Shown one piece after another: positions 1 to 6,246 of a stretch of 13,275 nucleotides of DNA. The notes beneath the pieces are model-generated. The model worked only from the letters and a program-made list of their open reading frames with translations, did not search any database and was not told the origin of the DNA. Each line of letters starts with the position of its first letter. Positions within the stretch are counted from its first letter, which is position 1. The translations under genes were made by a program, and so were the position numbers. Source of the stretch: Candidatus Sulfopaludibacter sp. SbA3 (GTDB taxonomy: Bacteria > Acidobacteriota > Terriglobia > 2-12-FULL-54-10); the NCBI GenBank assembly GCA_945865705.1, contig CAMBEY010000048.1, forward strand, positions 1 to 13,275. Direction: 5' to 3'.

Positions 1-2
1 TC

Positions 3-311
3 TATACTGCTACCGGCAAGAAGTTCGCTTCGCACGATAAGGTAAATCACAGTGCGGAGGAATATTCCCGCCGCGACAAAAAAACGGGGCGGCACGTGAC
101 GACGAATACCGCCGAAGGATTTTTTGGGAATACCAAGCGGTCGCTGGACGGTACGCACCACCATGTTAGCCGCAAATATCTGCCGTTATATCTCGCGGAA
201 ATTGACCACAAGTACAACACCCGCCACTCCAGCGATGGAGCACGCACCGCGAATGGTATAAGAGCTATTGGTGGCAAGCGTCTCATGCTACGCAAGCCGA
301 GGGGGGGATAG
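3..311 (+). CDS. IS1595-family (ISXO2-like) transposase, C-terminal part, cut by window edge
   Basis: The reading frame is open from base 3 and ends at TAG 309-311; its start lies outside the window. The translation has the C-terminal signature of the ISXO2-like DDE transposases. It has VNHSAEEYSRRD, then TNTAEGFFGNTKRSL, in which the Glu (codon 114-116) is the expected last acidic catalytic residue followed three to seven residues later by the family's Lys/Arg, then THHHVSRKYLPLYLAEIDHKYNTR and a basic tail ending in KRLMLRKP. These elements move by cut-and-paste or copy-in using short terminal repeats, usually with 8-bp target duplications, and some family members carry passenger genes behind the transposase. 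The stop codon is directly followed by the GTG start of the next gene in the same frame, so this appears to be the first gene of the cargo operon. Family assignment is firm; whether the N-terminal half is intact cannot be seen. Confidence 0.9.
   Translation, partial: YTATGKKFASHDKVNHSAEEYSRRDKKTGRHVTTNTAEGFFGNTKRSLDGTHHHVSRKYLPLYLAEIDHKYNTRHSSDGARTANGIRAIGGKRLMLRKPRGG
300..307 (+). promoter_or_regulatory. Purine-rich ribosome binding site for the GTG start at 312
   Basis: AGGGGGGG ends 4 bases before GTG 312 and lies inside the last codons of the transposase. There is no other good start codon near the N terminus of the downstream protein, so this site decides the start and implies coupling of its translation to transposase termination. 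Confidence 0.5.
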
Positions 312-2789
312 GTGGCAAACGGAAGCACAAGCCGAATATCTGAACGGCGTTCCGAGCACCTGCTAAACGACCTGCTCGTTTCTCAAGGTTGGGATTTGCG
401 CCGTCCGCCACACGGCGATCTTATTTTTCAGAATGAGTATCGTGGGTACTCCGAAGTATCCGAAGCTCTTTCAAAAGCCAGTAAGAGCGGAACTGGGTAT
501 GGTATTCCAGAGGCTCTTCTAGTAGATCGGGCATCCTCAAAACCGCTTGCCGTTATCGAAGCAAAAAGCTCAATCTCGGAGTCTGATAAAGCAGTGTCAG
601 AAGCGCAAGCATACGCCAATGCCCTTTGGGATTTCGGCTGGGGTCCGCTGGCAATAGGACTCGCCGGAACGTCGGACAATGAATTCCTTCTGCGGGTCTC
701 GAAGCGCGTGAATAGTTCACGCTGGGAGCCAGTTACCTATGAAGGCAATCCTATTGGGTGGATACCGACGAAGACTGATCTTCAGCGCGTAGCAACACCA
801 AGGGCGTCATTAGACATAAGGCCAACGGTGCCTCCTCTCGAAGTGCTTGCAGCTAGGGCCGAAGAGATAAATAGGTTATTGCGCGAATCACGAATTCAGG
901 ACGGGCAGCGACCGGCAGTAGTTGGTGCGATCATGCTGGCGCTTTGGCATTCAAAAGGAGAAATCCGAAGAGACCCATCCGTGATTCTCCGAGATATTAA
1001 TTCAGAATGCAGAGACGCTTTTGTTGCAGCCGGAAAACCTGAACTGGCTAAAAGCCTTCGAGTGGACGAGGCAAACGATAAGCTGAAAGAAAAAGCGAGA
1101 AGAATCGCCACCATCCTGGAACGGCTGAATGTGACAGTCCTCACTGCGGAACATGATTACCTCGGCCAACTTTACGAAGCTTTTTTTCGATATACAGGCG
1201 GTAACACTATTGGTCAGTATTTTACGCCACGCCATATAACGCAAATGATGACAGATGTTTGCGAGGTCACTAAAGACGACATAGTTTTAGACCCTGCGTG
1301 TGGGACTGGCGGCTTTCTGATTGCTTGCATGGACAGGATCATCCGAAAGCAGCATCTCTCCAGAACCGATGTGGTGAAGATTGTTCCAACGCATTTAATT
1401 GGGTTTGAGGACGAGCCTGTTACCGCAGCCCTTTGTATTGCGAATATGATTCTGCGCGGGGATGGAAGGACCGGAATTCATAAAGCGGATTGCTTCAAGT
1501 CTGAAGAGTTCCCTGTTGGGAAGGCAACAATAGGATTAATGAATCCGCCTTTTCCGCACGAAAAAACAGACGCCCCCAGTGAAAAGTATGTGGACCGCGC
1601 GCTAGAAGGTCTTCGCGCCCGTGGCAAATTGGCGGTAATTTTACCGACAGGGATCTTAGTAAAGCCTGGGACTCGAACCTGGCGAGCCAGAATACTTAAA
1701 CGCAATTCGCTACTTGCGGTCTGCCAGCTACCAGATGAATTATTTCAGCCGTTCGCTTCGGCCACTACTTCGTTTGTGGTAATTGAAAAAGGTGTACCAC
1801 ACAGTCCGCGACGGAAGACAGCGTTTGTACGCTTACGTTATGACGGCCTCTCTTTGGAGAAAGGGGCGCGTATTGAACGCGGCCCAAATCAGATGAAGGA
1901 AGCCTTGGACGCAATTGCCAATGGGTCGTGCAGGGCTGGATTTTCGGGGACAGCAAATGTTGAGGAAGGAATGGAATGGGCGGCTGGAGCATACATCGAG
2001 TCTTCGGAACCAGATACCTCCGACCTGATGGACGCAACTGACATTCTTGTCCGCAGATTAGCATCGTTCTATACCCGCTATGCGCCGGAAGTGCTCGCGC
2101 AGAGGCAGTCTATTGCCGCTGGAGACATCACCAAGGTTGACTATAGGGAAATTGTGAGCGAGAAGAAGAAGAAGAATGCAGCAGACATCAATGGTGCCAA
2201 TGATGAAGTCGGTGGGCGATTCGATATTTATTATGGACTCGGAGAAATCGAATCGAGAGAAGGCATTCAGCATGGAAGGACTCTAATCATATCGCCCACG
2301 GAGCAGTACAACGGATGTTACGGATGGCTTGATTTTCATACTGTGCTGGAACCGCCATTTGTAACCGTTGCTCGAACTGGGAGCATAGGAGAAGCATTTG
2401 TGCATCTTGAACCGTGCGCTCCAAATTCAGACTGCTTAGTGCTTTTGCCGAGGCGAAAAGCATGGGCCGCAATTCCAGAATTGATCCTGGCCGCTTCAGC
2501 GATCAGGCTTGAAAAATGGCGATTTAACTATGGAAGAAAGATAACACCGCTGCGGCTTGCGCGGGTGAAAATCCCAACTTCGGCAGTGCTCATGGATTAT
2601 GTTGCAAAACTATACGGGCGATTTGAGAGTGTCATTGCGGCGAGCCTTGACCCTTACCGGGGAGAAGACCGGGAGGATATTCGGGATGCCGAAATTGCAC
2701 AGCAGCGGCTAGATGAAATTCGTGATGAGCCAGATACAGTTTTGCGGGGGGCTGCACTGGAAAAGAGAATGAAACGATGGGTGTCATAG
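312..2789 (+). CDS. Single-chain restriction-modification protein: PD-(D/E)XK nuclease + N6-adenine DNA methylase + target recognition domain
   Basis: This 825-residue protein has three recognisable parts. Residues 1-165 resemble the HsdR-type nuclease: PE at 66-67, then AVIEAK with E83 and K85, then QAYANAL at 99-105, which matches the PD-(D/E)XK plus Q..Y pattern. Residues 170-560 are an HsdM-like N6-adenine methylase with QYFTPRHI (302-309), the SAM-binding motif DPACGTGGF (327-335) and the catalytic motif NPPF (411-414). Residues 635-775 look like a specificity domain, with PPFVTVARTGSIGEAFV (681-697) and NYGRKITPLRLARVKIP (739-755) as in HsdS or type IIG recognition modules. No helicase/translocase motor is present, so it would act as a type IIG-like enzyme that methylates and cuts by itself. 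The last 40 residues (about 785-825) resemble the toxin-binding tail of a type II antitoxin, and a RelE-like toxin gene follows after 4 bases. The gene starts at GTG immediately after the transposase TAG, in the same frame. Domain calls are good; the recognition site and actual cleavage activity are unknown. Confidence 0.88.
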   Translation: MANGSTSRISERRSEHLLNDLLVSQGWDLRRPPHGDLIFQNEYRGYSEVSEALSKASKSGTGYGIPEALLVDRASSKPLAVIEAKSSISESDKAVSEAQAYANALWDFGWGPLAIGLAGTSDNEFLLRVSKRVNSSRWEPVTYEGNPIGWIPTKTDLQRVATPRASLDIRPTVPPLEVLAARAEEINRLLRESRIQDGQRPAVVGAIMLALWHSKGEIRRDPSVILRDINSECRDAFVAAGKPELAKSLRVDEANDKLKEKARRIATILERLNVTVLTAEHDYLGQLYEAFFRYTGGNTIGQYFTPRHITQMMTDVCEVTKDDIVLDPACGTGGFLIACMDRIIRKQHLSRTDVVKIVPTHLIGFEDEPVTAALCIANMILRGDGRTGIHKADCFKSEEFPVGKATIGLMNPPFPHEKTDAPSEKYVDRALEGLRARGKLAVILPTGILVKPGTRTWRARILKRNSLLAVCQLPDELFQPFASATTSFVVIEKGVPHSPRRKTAFVRLRYDGLSLEKGARIERGPNQMKEALDAIANGSCRAGFSGTANVEEGMEWAAGAYIESSEPDTSDLMDATDILVRRLASFYTRYAPEVLAQRQSIAAGDITKVDYREIVSEKKKKNAADINGANDEVGGRFDIYYGLGEIESREGIQHGRTLIISPTEQYNGCYGWLDFHTVLEPPFVTVARTGSIGEAFVHLEPCAPNSDCLVLLPRRKAWAAIPELILAASAIRLEKWRFNYGRKITPLRLARVKIPTSAVLMDYVAKLYGRFESVIAASLDPYRGEDREDIRDAEIAQQRLDEIRDEPDTVLRGAALEKRMKRWVS

Positions 2790-2793
2790 CGAT

Positions 2794-3069
2794 ATGGCAA
2801 AGGCTCTCTTCGGATTTGGCTTTGGGCGAGCGGCGGCAGAGTTTCTCGATAAGATGCCGTCTGGCAAGTTGCGGGCACAGATCACGAAGAAAGCCAAATC
2901 GCTCATTAACAATCCGCTCCCTGCCGGGTGTAAAAAACTGAAAGGGTTTAAGGATGGCGACGAGGCGGTCTGGCGTGTGCGATCTGGCGATTATCGAATA
3001 CTTTATATCGTGCGAGAAATTGAGGTAATCGTATTGGATATTGGACATCGAAAGGACGTGTATAAATGA
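2794..3069 (+). CDS. RelE/ParE-family toxin
   Basis: This 91-residue protein has the RelE/ParE fold pattern: an N-terminal helical pair (about 10-38), a Lys-rich strand CKKLKGF (46-52), then VWRVRSGDYRILYIV (59-73) and the closing VLDIGHRKDVY (80-90). Basic residues K47, K48, K50, R61, R63, R68 and R86 plus Y67 and Y90 are available for an mRNA-cleaving or DNA-gyrase-binding surface; the sequence alone cannot separate RelE-type from ParE-type activity. Its ATG lies 4 bases after the stop of the restriction-modification gene, and its own TGA overlaps the ATG of the next small gene (ATGA). No separate classical antitoxin gene precedes it. The neutralising partner is therefore either the antitoxin-like tail of the upstream protein or the 49-residue protein downstream. 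The likely role is to stabilise the element or to link toxicity to loss of the restriction enzyme. Confidence 0.88.
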   Translation: MAKALFGFGFGRAAAEFLDKMPSGKLRAQITKKAKSLINNPLPAGCKKLKGFKDGDEAVWRVRSGDYRILYIVREIEVIVLDIGHRKDVYK

Positions 3070-3215
3070 AGAGGAAGCCGAACCAAGACGAATTTCGCAT
3101 GAAGGCTTCTGATTTCGATGAAACCATGCGACGCGCATTTCAATCCATGCCGAAGGCCGCCGTTGATAAAACAGAGGACAAAATGAAGCGAAAGAAAAAT
3201 AGAACAAAGAAGTAA
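3066..3215 (+). CDS. 49-residue basic protein, candidate antitoxin or accessory peptide
   Basis: An ATG that overlaps the toxin stop (ATGA, 3066-3069) opens a 49-codon frame ending in TAA 3213-3215, one base before the next gene's ATG. The protein is very basic at both ends (MKRKPNQDEF at the start, MKRKKNRTKK at the end). Between them is a predicted amphipathic stretch, MKASDFDETMRRAFQSMPKA (12-31). I do not recognise a family. The tight coupling on both sides argues that it is a real gene. Its size, charge and position after a RelE-like gene fit a minimal toxin-binding protein in toxin-first order, as in HigBA-type loci, but it has no visible DNA-binding domain. It may instead be unrelated to the toxin. 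Confidence 0.6.
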   Translation: MKRKPNQDEFRMKASDFDETMRRAFQSMPKAAVDKTEDKMKRKKNRTKK

Positions 3216-3216
3216 T

Positions 3217-3603
3217 ATGCCAAAAAAGACTTCGTTCAGTTTCCTCTGCGATCATGAGACTGAATTGGAATGCCTAGAAAAGCAGATGGTAGGAACTACA
3301 CAGGAAAATGCAATATGGGCCATGAGCATCAAAGAGGGCGATGACATTTATCTGTTCAATTTCAACACTGGCCTAGTCCGTGGACCGTACTCAGCGCGTT
3401 CTAGTGCGGACTGCTATGACCGTACCGCATGGGGAGGGAGATTCCCGGTACAAGTCCGAATATATAAGACCAATCAGACAAGACAGGCATATGTCAGAAC
3501 TGCCGATCCCCCATCGTTTTTGAAAAAGAAGCGGCCAACCGGTGCCGTAGATAATGATGTCGCGTTGCTATCTTGGCTAACGCACTACGGGGAGCCTGCC
3601 TAG
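3217..3603 (+). CDS. Small protein resembling the DCD (development and cell death) domain
   Basis: This 128-residue protein begins one base after the preceding stop. Its layout matches the DCD domain, known mainly from plant stress and cell-death proteins. It has an N-terminal strand FSFLC (7-11), a G at 26 where DCD has FGLP, then GDDIYLFNF (41-49) for the LFL motif, GPYSA (56-60), and TAWGGRFPVQVRI (70-82), where DCD proteins have AFGGKFPAQVR. The usual later PLxE motif is not seen. The C-terminal part (95-128) is Lys-rich and then hydrophobic with no recognised motif. DCD is structurally related to PUA/EVE/YTH-type domains that bind modified nucleic acid bases, and EVE proteins often sit near restriction genes. 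A reader of methylated DNA or RNA is therefore a sensible guess, but it is only inference. The match rests on motif order seen by eye. Confidence 0.6.
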   Translation: MPKKTSFSFLCDHETELECLEKQMVGTTQENAIWAMSIKEGDDIYLFNFNTGLVRGPYSARSSADCYDRTAWGGRFPVQVRIYKTNQTRQAYVRTADPPSFLKKKRPTGAVDNDVALLSWLTHYGEPA

Positions 3604-3929
3604 GTATTGTAAAGTGCATAATCGCCTTTCTTTTGCGCCACCCATCCTGTTATACCTTCGCCCAGCTTCAAGCGAAGTTCGCCGATCTCGCTCGGATGAG
3701 GGTCCTTGGACGCCTGTAGCACCAGCTCCCCGTTTTCCTCATCGAGCAGATAGAGCAAGCAACTATCGCCCTGCGTGATCTCATGTACCAAGCGCATCGT
3801 CTCGCTTAGTACTTCGTCCATCTCCAGGTGGCTATTGATGCTGTTACTGATCTGATAGAGCGTGTCGAGTTCCCGCTCTTCCGATCCCAGCGCACCCCGG
3901 TTTTGCACAACATCGTCAGCGTTCGGCAT
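3600..3929 (-). pseudogene. GAF-domain protein, truncated after about 100 residues by the mobile element
   Basis: From ATG 3929 the minus strand encodes a GAF-domain start: LDTLYQISNSINSHLEMDEVL, then GDSCLLYLLDEENGELVLQASKDPHP, then LRLKLGEGITGWVAQ, which is the normal middle of a GAF sensor fold. Family proteins continue for 60 or more residues with the second half of the domain. Here the frame instead runs into GDYALYNT, encoded by the putative transposon end, and stops at 3600. Native coding therefore probably ends near 3627 (GWVAQKK). GAF domains bind small ligands and regulate partner proteins; half a domain should not fold normally. The missing 3' part should lie left of the transposon, outside this window. 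No obvious ribosome binding site precedes the start. Confidence 0.7.
3603..3626. repeat. Candidate right terminal inverted repeat of the transposon
   Basis: Read inward from the GAF side on the minus strand, the tip is GGCGATTATGCA followed by CTTTACAATACC, ending exactly at the stop of the DCD-like gene. It begins with GG as IS1595-family ends commonly do, and it marks the point where the GAF coding sequence loses its family match. The next 8 bases (3627-3634, TTTCTTTT) would be one copy of the target duplication. The left partner lies outside the window, so this is a prediction. Confidence 0.45.
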
Positions 3930-4516
3930 CTCGTCTGACCGCCGAAGGACATCGTCCCTACAAGCAGCGTGTTTTCTCTCAACTCTGGAAATTTTTGGTA
4001 CTGTCCGACCTAACCAATTGATTGACTGCTCGAAGCCTGGACTAATTCCCGCCTCTCCTGGACCGTAACAGGCAAGGAATTTTACCTTAATTAATCATTG
4101 CAACTATATGTTTTAATTTCAGTTATAACTCAATAACTCTACTGGCTGGATCAACCATTCAGCTCGGTCTCGCCAACAAACTTATTCTAATGGATATGTG
4201 GAATTATGTCAACACAATATTGCCTAAGTGCGCTTATTTATAGTTTAGATACTAATTATTTACACATAATACACACATATGCTGTTAATTTTTCGATGTT
4301 TATGCGTTTGCTGATAAGCATTAATAATTTCAGCTGAGTAAATTTAGAGCATTTTTACAGATGGTGTATCGGTGCAAAACTCCAAACGAGCCCCCTGCGG
4401 GGCTGAAAAACACGCTACCCAAAAGTAAAATGGTCTAGATGAAATAGGTCAGATGGAGTGAAATCGCTGACTTTTGTGCCAGTCGAAGGGACCTATAGCT
4501 TCCATCCACCCAACTT
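3930..4516. other. AT-rich intergenic region without a recognised gene
   Basis: About 590 bases separate the truncated GAF gene from ubiD (both minus strand). The stretch 4080-4370 is much richer in A+T than anything else in the window and contains no convincing coding frame. It should hold the promoter of the GAF gene, but I find no well-spaced -35/-10 pair I would defend. Near the ubiD end there is a 7-bp inverted repeat ATAGGTC (4444-4450) / GACCTAT (4490-4496). A sequence at about 4216-4236 (ATATTGCCTAAGTGCGCTTA) loosely resembles the candidate transposon end at 3603-3626; this may be chance. Confidence 0.5.
4389..4404 (-). terminator. Short GC hairpin, possible terminator of ubiD
   Basis: AGCCCC (4389-4394) and GGGGCT (4399-4404) form a perfect 6-bp stem with a 4-base loop, 113 bases past the ubiD stop. 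On the minus strand it is followed only by a weak T-containing stretch (CGTTTGGAGTTTT), so it would be an imperfect rho-independent terminator. Confidence 0.3.
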
Positions 4517-6061
4517 CTAATAACCAGTCTTTGCCATGTATTTTGCATAGTCGGTCATGGTGGCTTTTAACGCTTTAATCTGGTCGTCGCTGAACCAATT
4601 TTTAGGCTCGACTTTGCTCACCGGGTACGGCGGGCGTTCGAAGGCGTCCTTAAAGGCAAATGGAATTGTGGCATCGTAGGCCATGCCGCCGCCGAAGCGG
4701 ATGTTGGTTTGCGTCCAATCGTTCGAGCCGGCTGAGGAGCGGTCGGAGGGTTGGAAGGCCTGCCCGGCACCGCCGCGCGCGACAACCTGAATGCCGTTCG
4801 AGGGGTCAATGCGCGTGGTGAGCGCCCAGAACAGGTCGTCCATATTGTAGATGTCAATGTCGTCGTCCACGCACAGCGCCATGCGCATGCCTAGCGAGCA
4901 GGACAACGCAGCGGAGAGAATATTTTTCTGATAACCTTCGTCGCGCGCGCGGCGCTTCTTCACTTGAAAGACGACCCCGCCCCAATCCGTCGCGGACATG
5001 GGGATGTGGGTATCGACAACCAGGCCGGGACAGATGCGGTCGGCCAACTCGAAGAACATGGCCTCGCGCATGAGCGTGTCAATGTAGTGATCGTCGTAGG
5101 AGTGAACGATGGACGGATAGTATATCGGCTTGTCTTTGCGGTGCGTAATTCCAGTCACCTGAAATTTATATGTGCGGTAGGCCTTGCCCATGTACCCGGC
5201 CCACTCAGGGTGGAATGGATGCACGCCCTGCTTTCCATCGGCCTCGGCGAGCGGCGACTCCCAGACCTTCTGCGTGGTGTCGAGATAGCCTTCGAGGACA
5301 TACTCAGCCTCGGCGATGGAGAGCGCGTCCACGGTGCGCGCCTTCACCAGTTCAACCGGCTTGTCCTGCATGTATCCGCCCACGCCGACTTCGCTGCAAC
5401 CCTTGGGCAGTATCATGTAGACGAAGCCCGCGCCGGCCATCAGCGTTACGGCGGGCGGGACGCCCAGATTAATCGTCATGGGGATGGGACCCTTGCGGTA
5501 CCACTCCGTCGCCACCATGTCGGAGTGAGAGCCGGGCGAGATTTGGAAACTCGAAAAATCTTTGCCGCGAAAGTTCATGCGGTTGTAGCTGACGTGATCG
5601 CCGCCCCAGAAATATTTTCCAGTGATGAGCGTGTTGCCCCCGCCGAGCGTGCGCCCGGGGTCCTTCTCGGTGTGCGAGATCATGGGCACCACGTCCCACA
5701 CATTGATGTCCTTGTCGATGACCACTTCCTGGCAGGGCGCGTCTTTTACGGTAACCGGCAGCATGGGATGGCGGATTGCTTCGAGCGCCTTGAACTTGAA
5801 CTTGCGCGGGTCGTCCACGCCGAACAGCCGCGCGACGCGCGACTCGCTGGCGAACAGATTGGTGGTCAACCGGGTGTTGGGGTAACCCTTTACGTTCTCA
5901 AAGAGCATGGCCGCGCCGCCGTCAAAGTGCTTGGCGAGACCGGCCAGCTCCAGCGCGGGATTGACCTGCTTGTCGGTGACGATCAATTCCGGCGTACCCT
6001 TCAGCGATTCCAGCGTACTGCGCAGGCTGGTAATATCCAGCTTGCCGATTGGTTTACTCAT
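4517..6061 (-). CDS. UbiD-family prenylated-FMN-dependent decarboxylase
   Basis: This 514-residue protein belongs to the UbiD family, which reversibly decarboxylates aromatic or unsaturated acids in the cytoplasm using prenyl-FMN made by UbiX and a metal ion. Visible family landmarks are the N-terminal L..L.G.PELI region (12-28), VSYNRM (157-162), SPGSHSDM (175-182), PIPMTINLG-PPAV (192-205), CSEVGVGG (222-229) and AEYVLEGYL (252-260), which carries the paired Glu residues of the active site. Length is normal. I chose ATG 6061 because GGAGAG lies 8 bases upstream; an ATG-like extension to 6151 has no such site and reads through repeat-derived sequence. The segment after the Glu pair reads VWESPLAEADGKQG, whereas many UbiD proteins have EGPFGE followed by GYY here, so substrate range may differ from quinone-type UbiD. 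No ubiX or aromatic pathway gene is nearby, so the substrate cannot be named. Confidence 0.93.
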   Translation of the reverse strand: MSKPIGKLDITSLRSTLESLKGTPELIVTDKQVNPALELAGLAKHFDGGAAMLFENVKGYPNTRLTTNLFASESRVARLFGVDDPRKFKFKALEAIRHPMLPVTVKDAPCQEVVIDKDINVWDVVPMISHTEKDPGRTLGGGNTLITGKYFWGGDHVSYNRMNFRGKDFSSFQISPGSHSDMVATEWYRKGPIPMTINLGVPPAVTLMAGAGFVYMILPKGCSEVGVGGYMQDKPVELVKARTVDALSIAEAEYVLEGYLDTTQKVWESPLAEADGKQGVHPFHPEWAGYMGKAYRTYKFQVTGITHRKDKPIYYPSIVHSYDDHYIDTLMREAMFFELADRICPGLVVDTHIPMSATDWGGVVFQVKKRRARDEGYQKNILSAALSCSLGMRMALCVDDDIDIYNMDDLFWALTTRIDPSNGIQVVARGGAGQAFQPSDRSSAGSNDWTQTNIRFGGGMAYDATIPFAFKDAFERPPYPVSKVEPKNWFSDDQIKALKATMTDYAKYMAKTGY

Positions 6062-6155
6062 ATTTGGACTCTCCGCACTGAGAATGATATCCAAGCAATC
6101 TCGGAACAAATCATTGTATCGACGTGTCAGATAGCGAGCAAGTAGCGGCAAGCTC

Positions 6156-6231
6156 TAACCGAGCCGCTCGCCGGAAGGGAGCGGTGCCCATGAGTTATGC
6201 TCAATCAAATTAACCAATCGCGGCTCGGTTA
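6156..6231. repeat. Inverted repeat between the secreted-protein gene and ubiD, degenerate copy of a dispersed palindrome
   Basis: TAACCGAGCCGC (6156-6167) is the exact reverse complement of GCGGCTCGGTTA (6220-6231), with a 52-base spacer. Inside it, CCGCTC (6164-6169) can alternatively pair with GAGCGG (6179-6184), so two mutually exclusive hairpins are possible in the RNA leading to ubiD. The left arm continues CCGGAAGGGAGCGGT, close to CCGGGAGGGAGTGGA and CCGGGAGTGAGCGGT in the two palindromes at 11054-11174 and 12675-12819, and the right arm TCGCGGCTC is shared too. It is therefore probably a worn copy of the same repeat. Confidence 0.6.
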
Positions 6232-6246
6232 TGGCGGGGTTCTCGA

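Larger units (their letters stand above)
1..3626 (+). mobile_element. Putative IS1595-type transposon with restriction/toxin/DCD cargo (left end outside window)
   Basis: Five consecutive + strand genes are packed with gaps of 0, 4, -4 and 1 bases: transposase end, restriction-modification protein, RelE-like toxin, 49-residue protein, DCD-like protein. The last stop (3601-3603) touches an AT-rich sequence at 3603-3626 that breaks a host GAF-domain gene. The block is visibly poorer in G+C and uses more AGA/ATA/TTA-type codons than the chromosome right of 4500. This fits one transposable unit in which the cargo is expressed behind the transposase. Passenger genes are known in the IS1595 family; this particular cargo set is my inference from the sequence. 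Because the left terminal repeat and target duplication are outside the window, the boundaries are provisional. An alternative is a genomic island in which the transposase is only a neighbour. Confidence 0.6.

Noticed and set aside
2632..3255. 207-codon minus-strand frame across the methylase end and toxin
   Set aside because: It is antisense to three tightly coupled + strand genes, with no recognisable domain.
3862..4068. 68-codon + strand frame over the GAF start
   Set aside because: Ser/Arg-rich mirror of the GAF coding strand running into intergenic DNA, with no ribosome binding site.
4964..6145. 393-codon + strand open frame opposite ubiD
   Set aside because: It is antisense to a clear UbiD protein, is rich in His/Arg/Val as expected of a mirror frame in GC-rich DNA, and has no family features.
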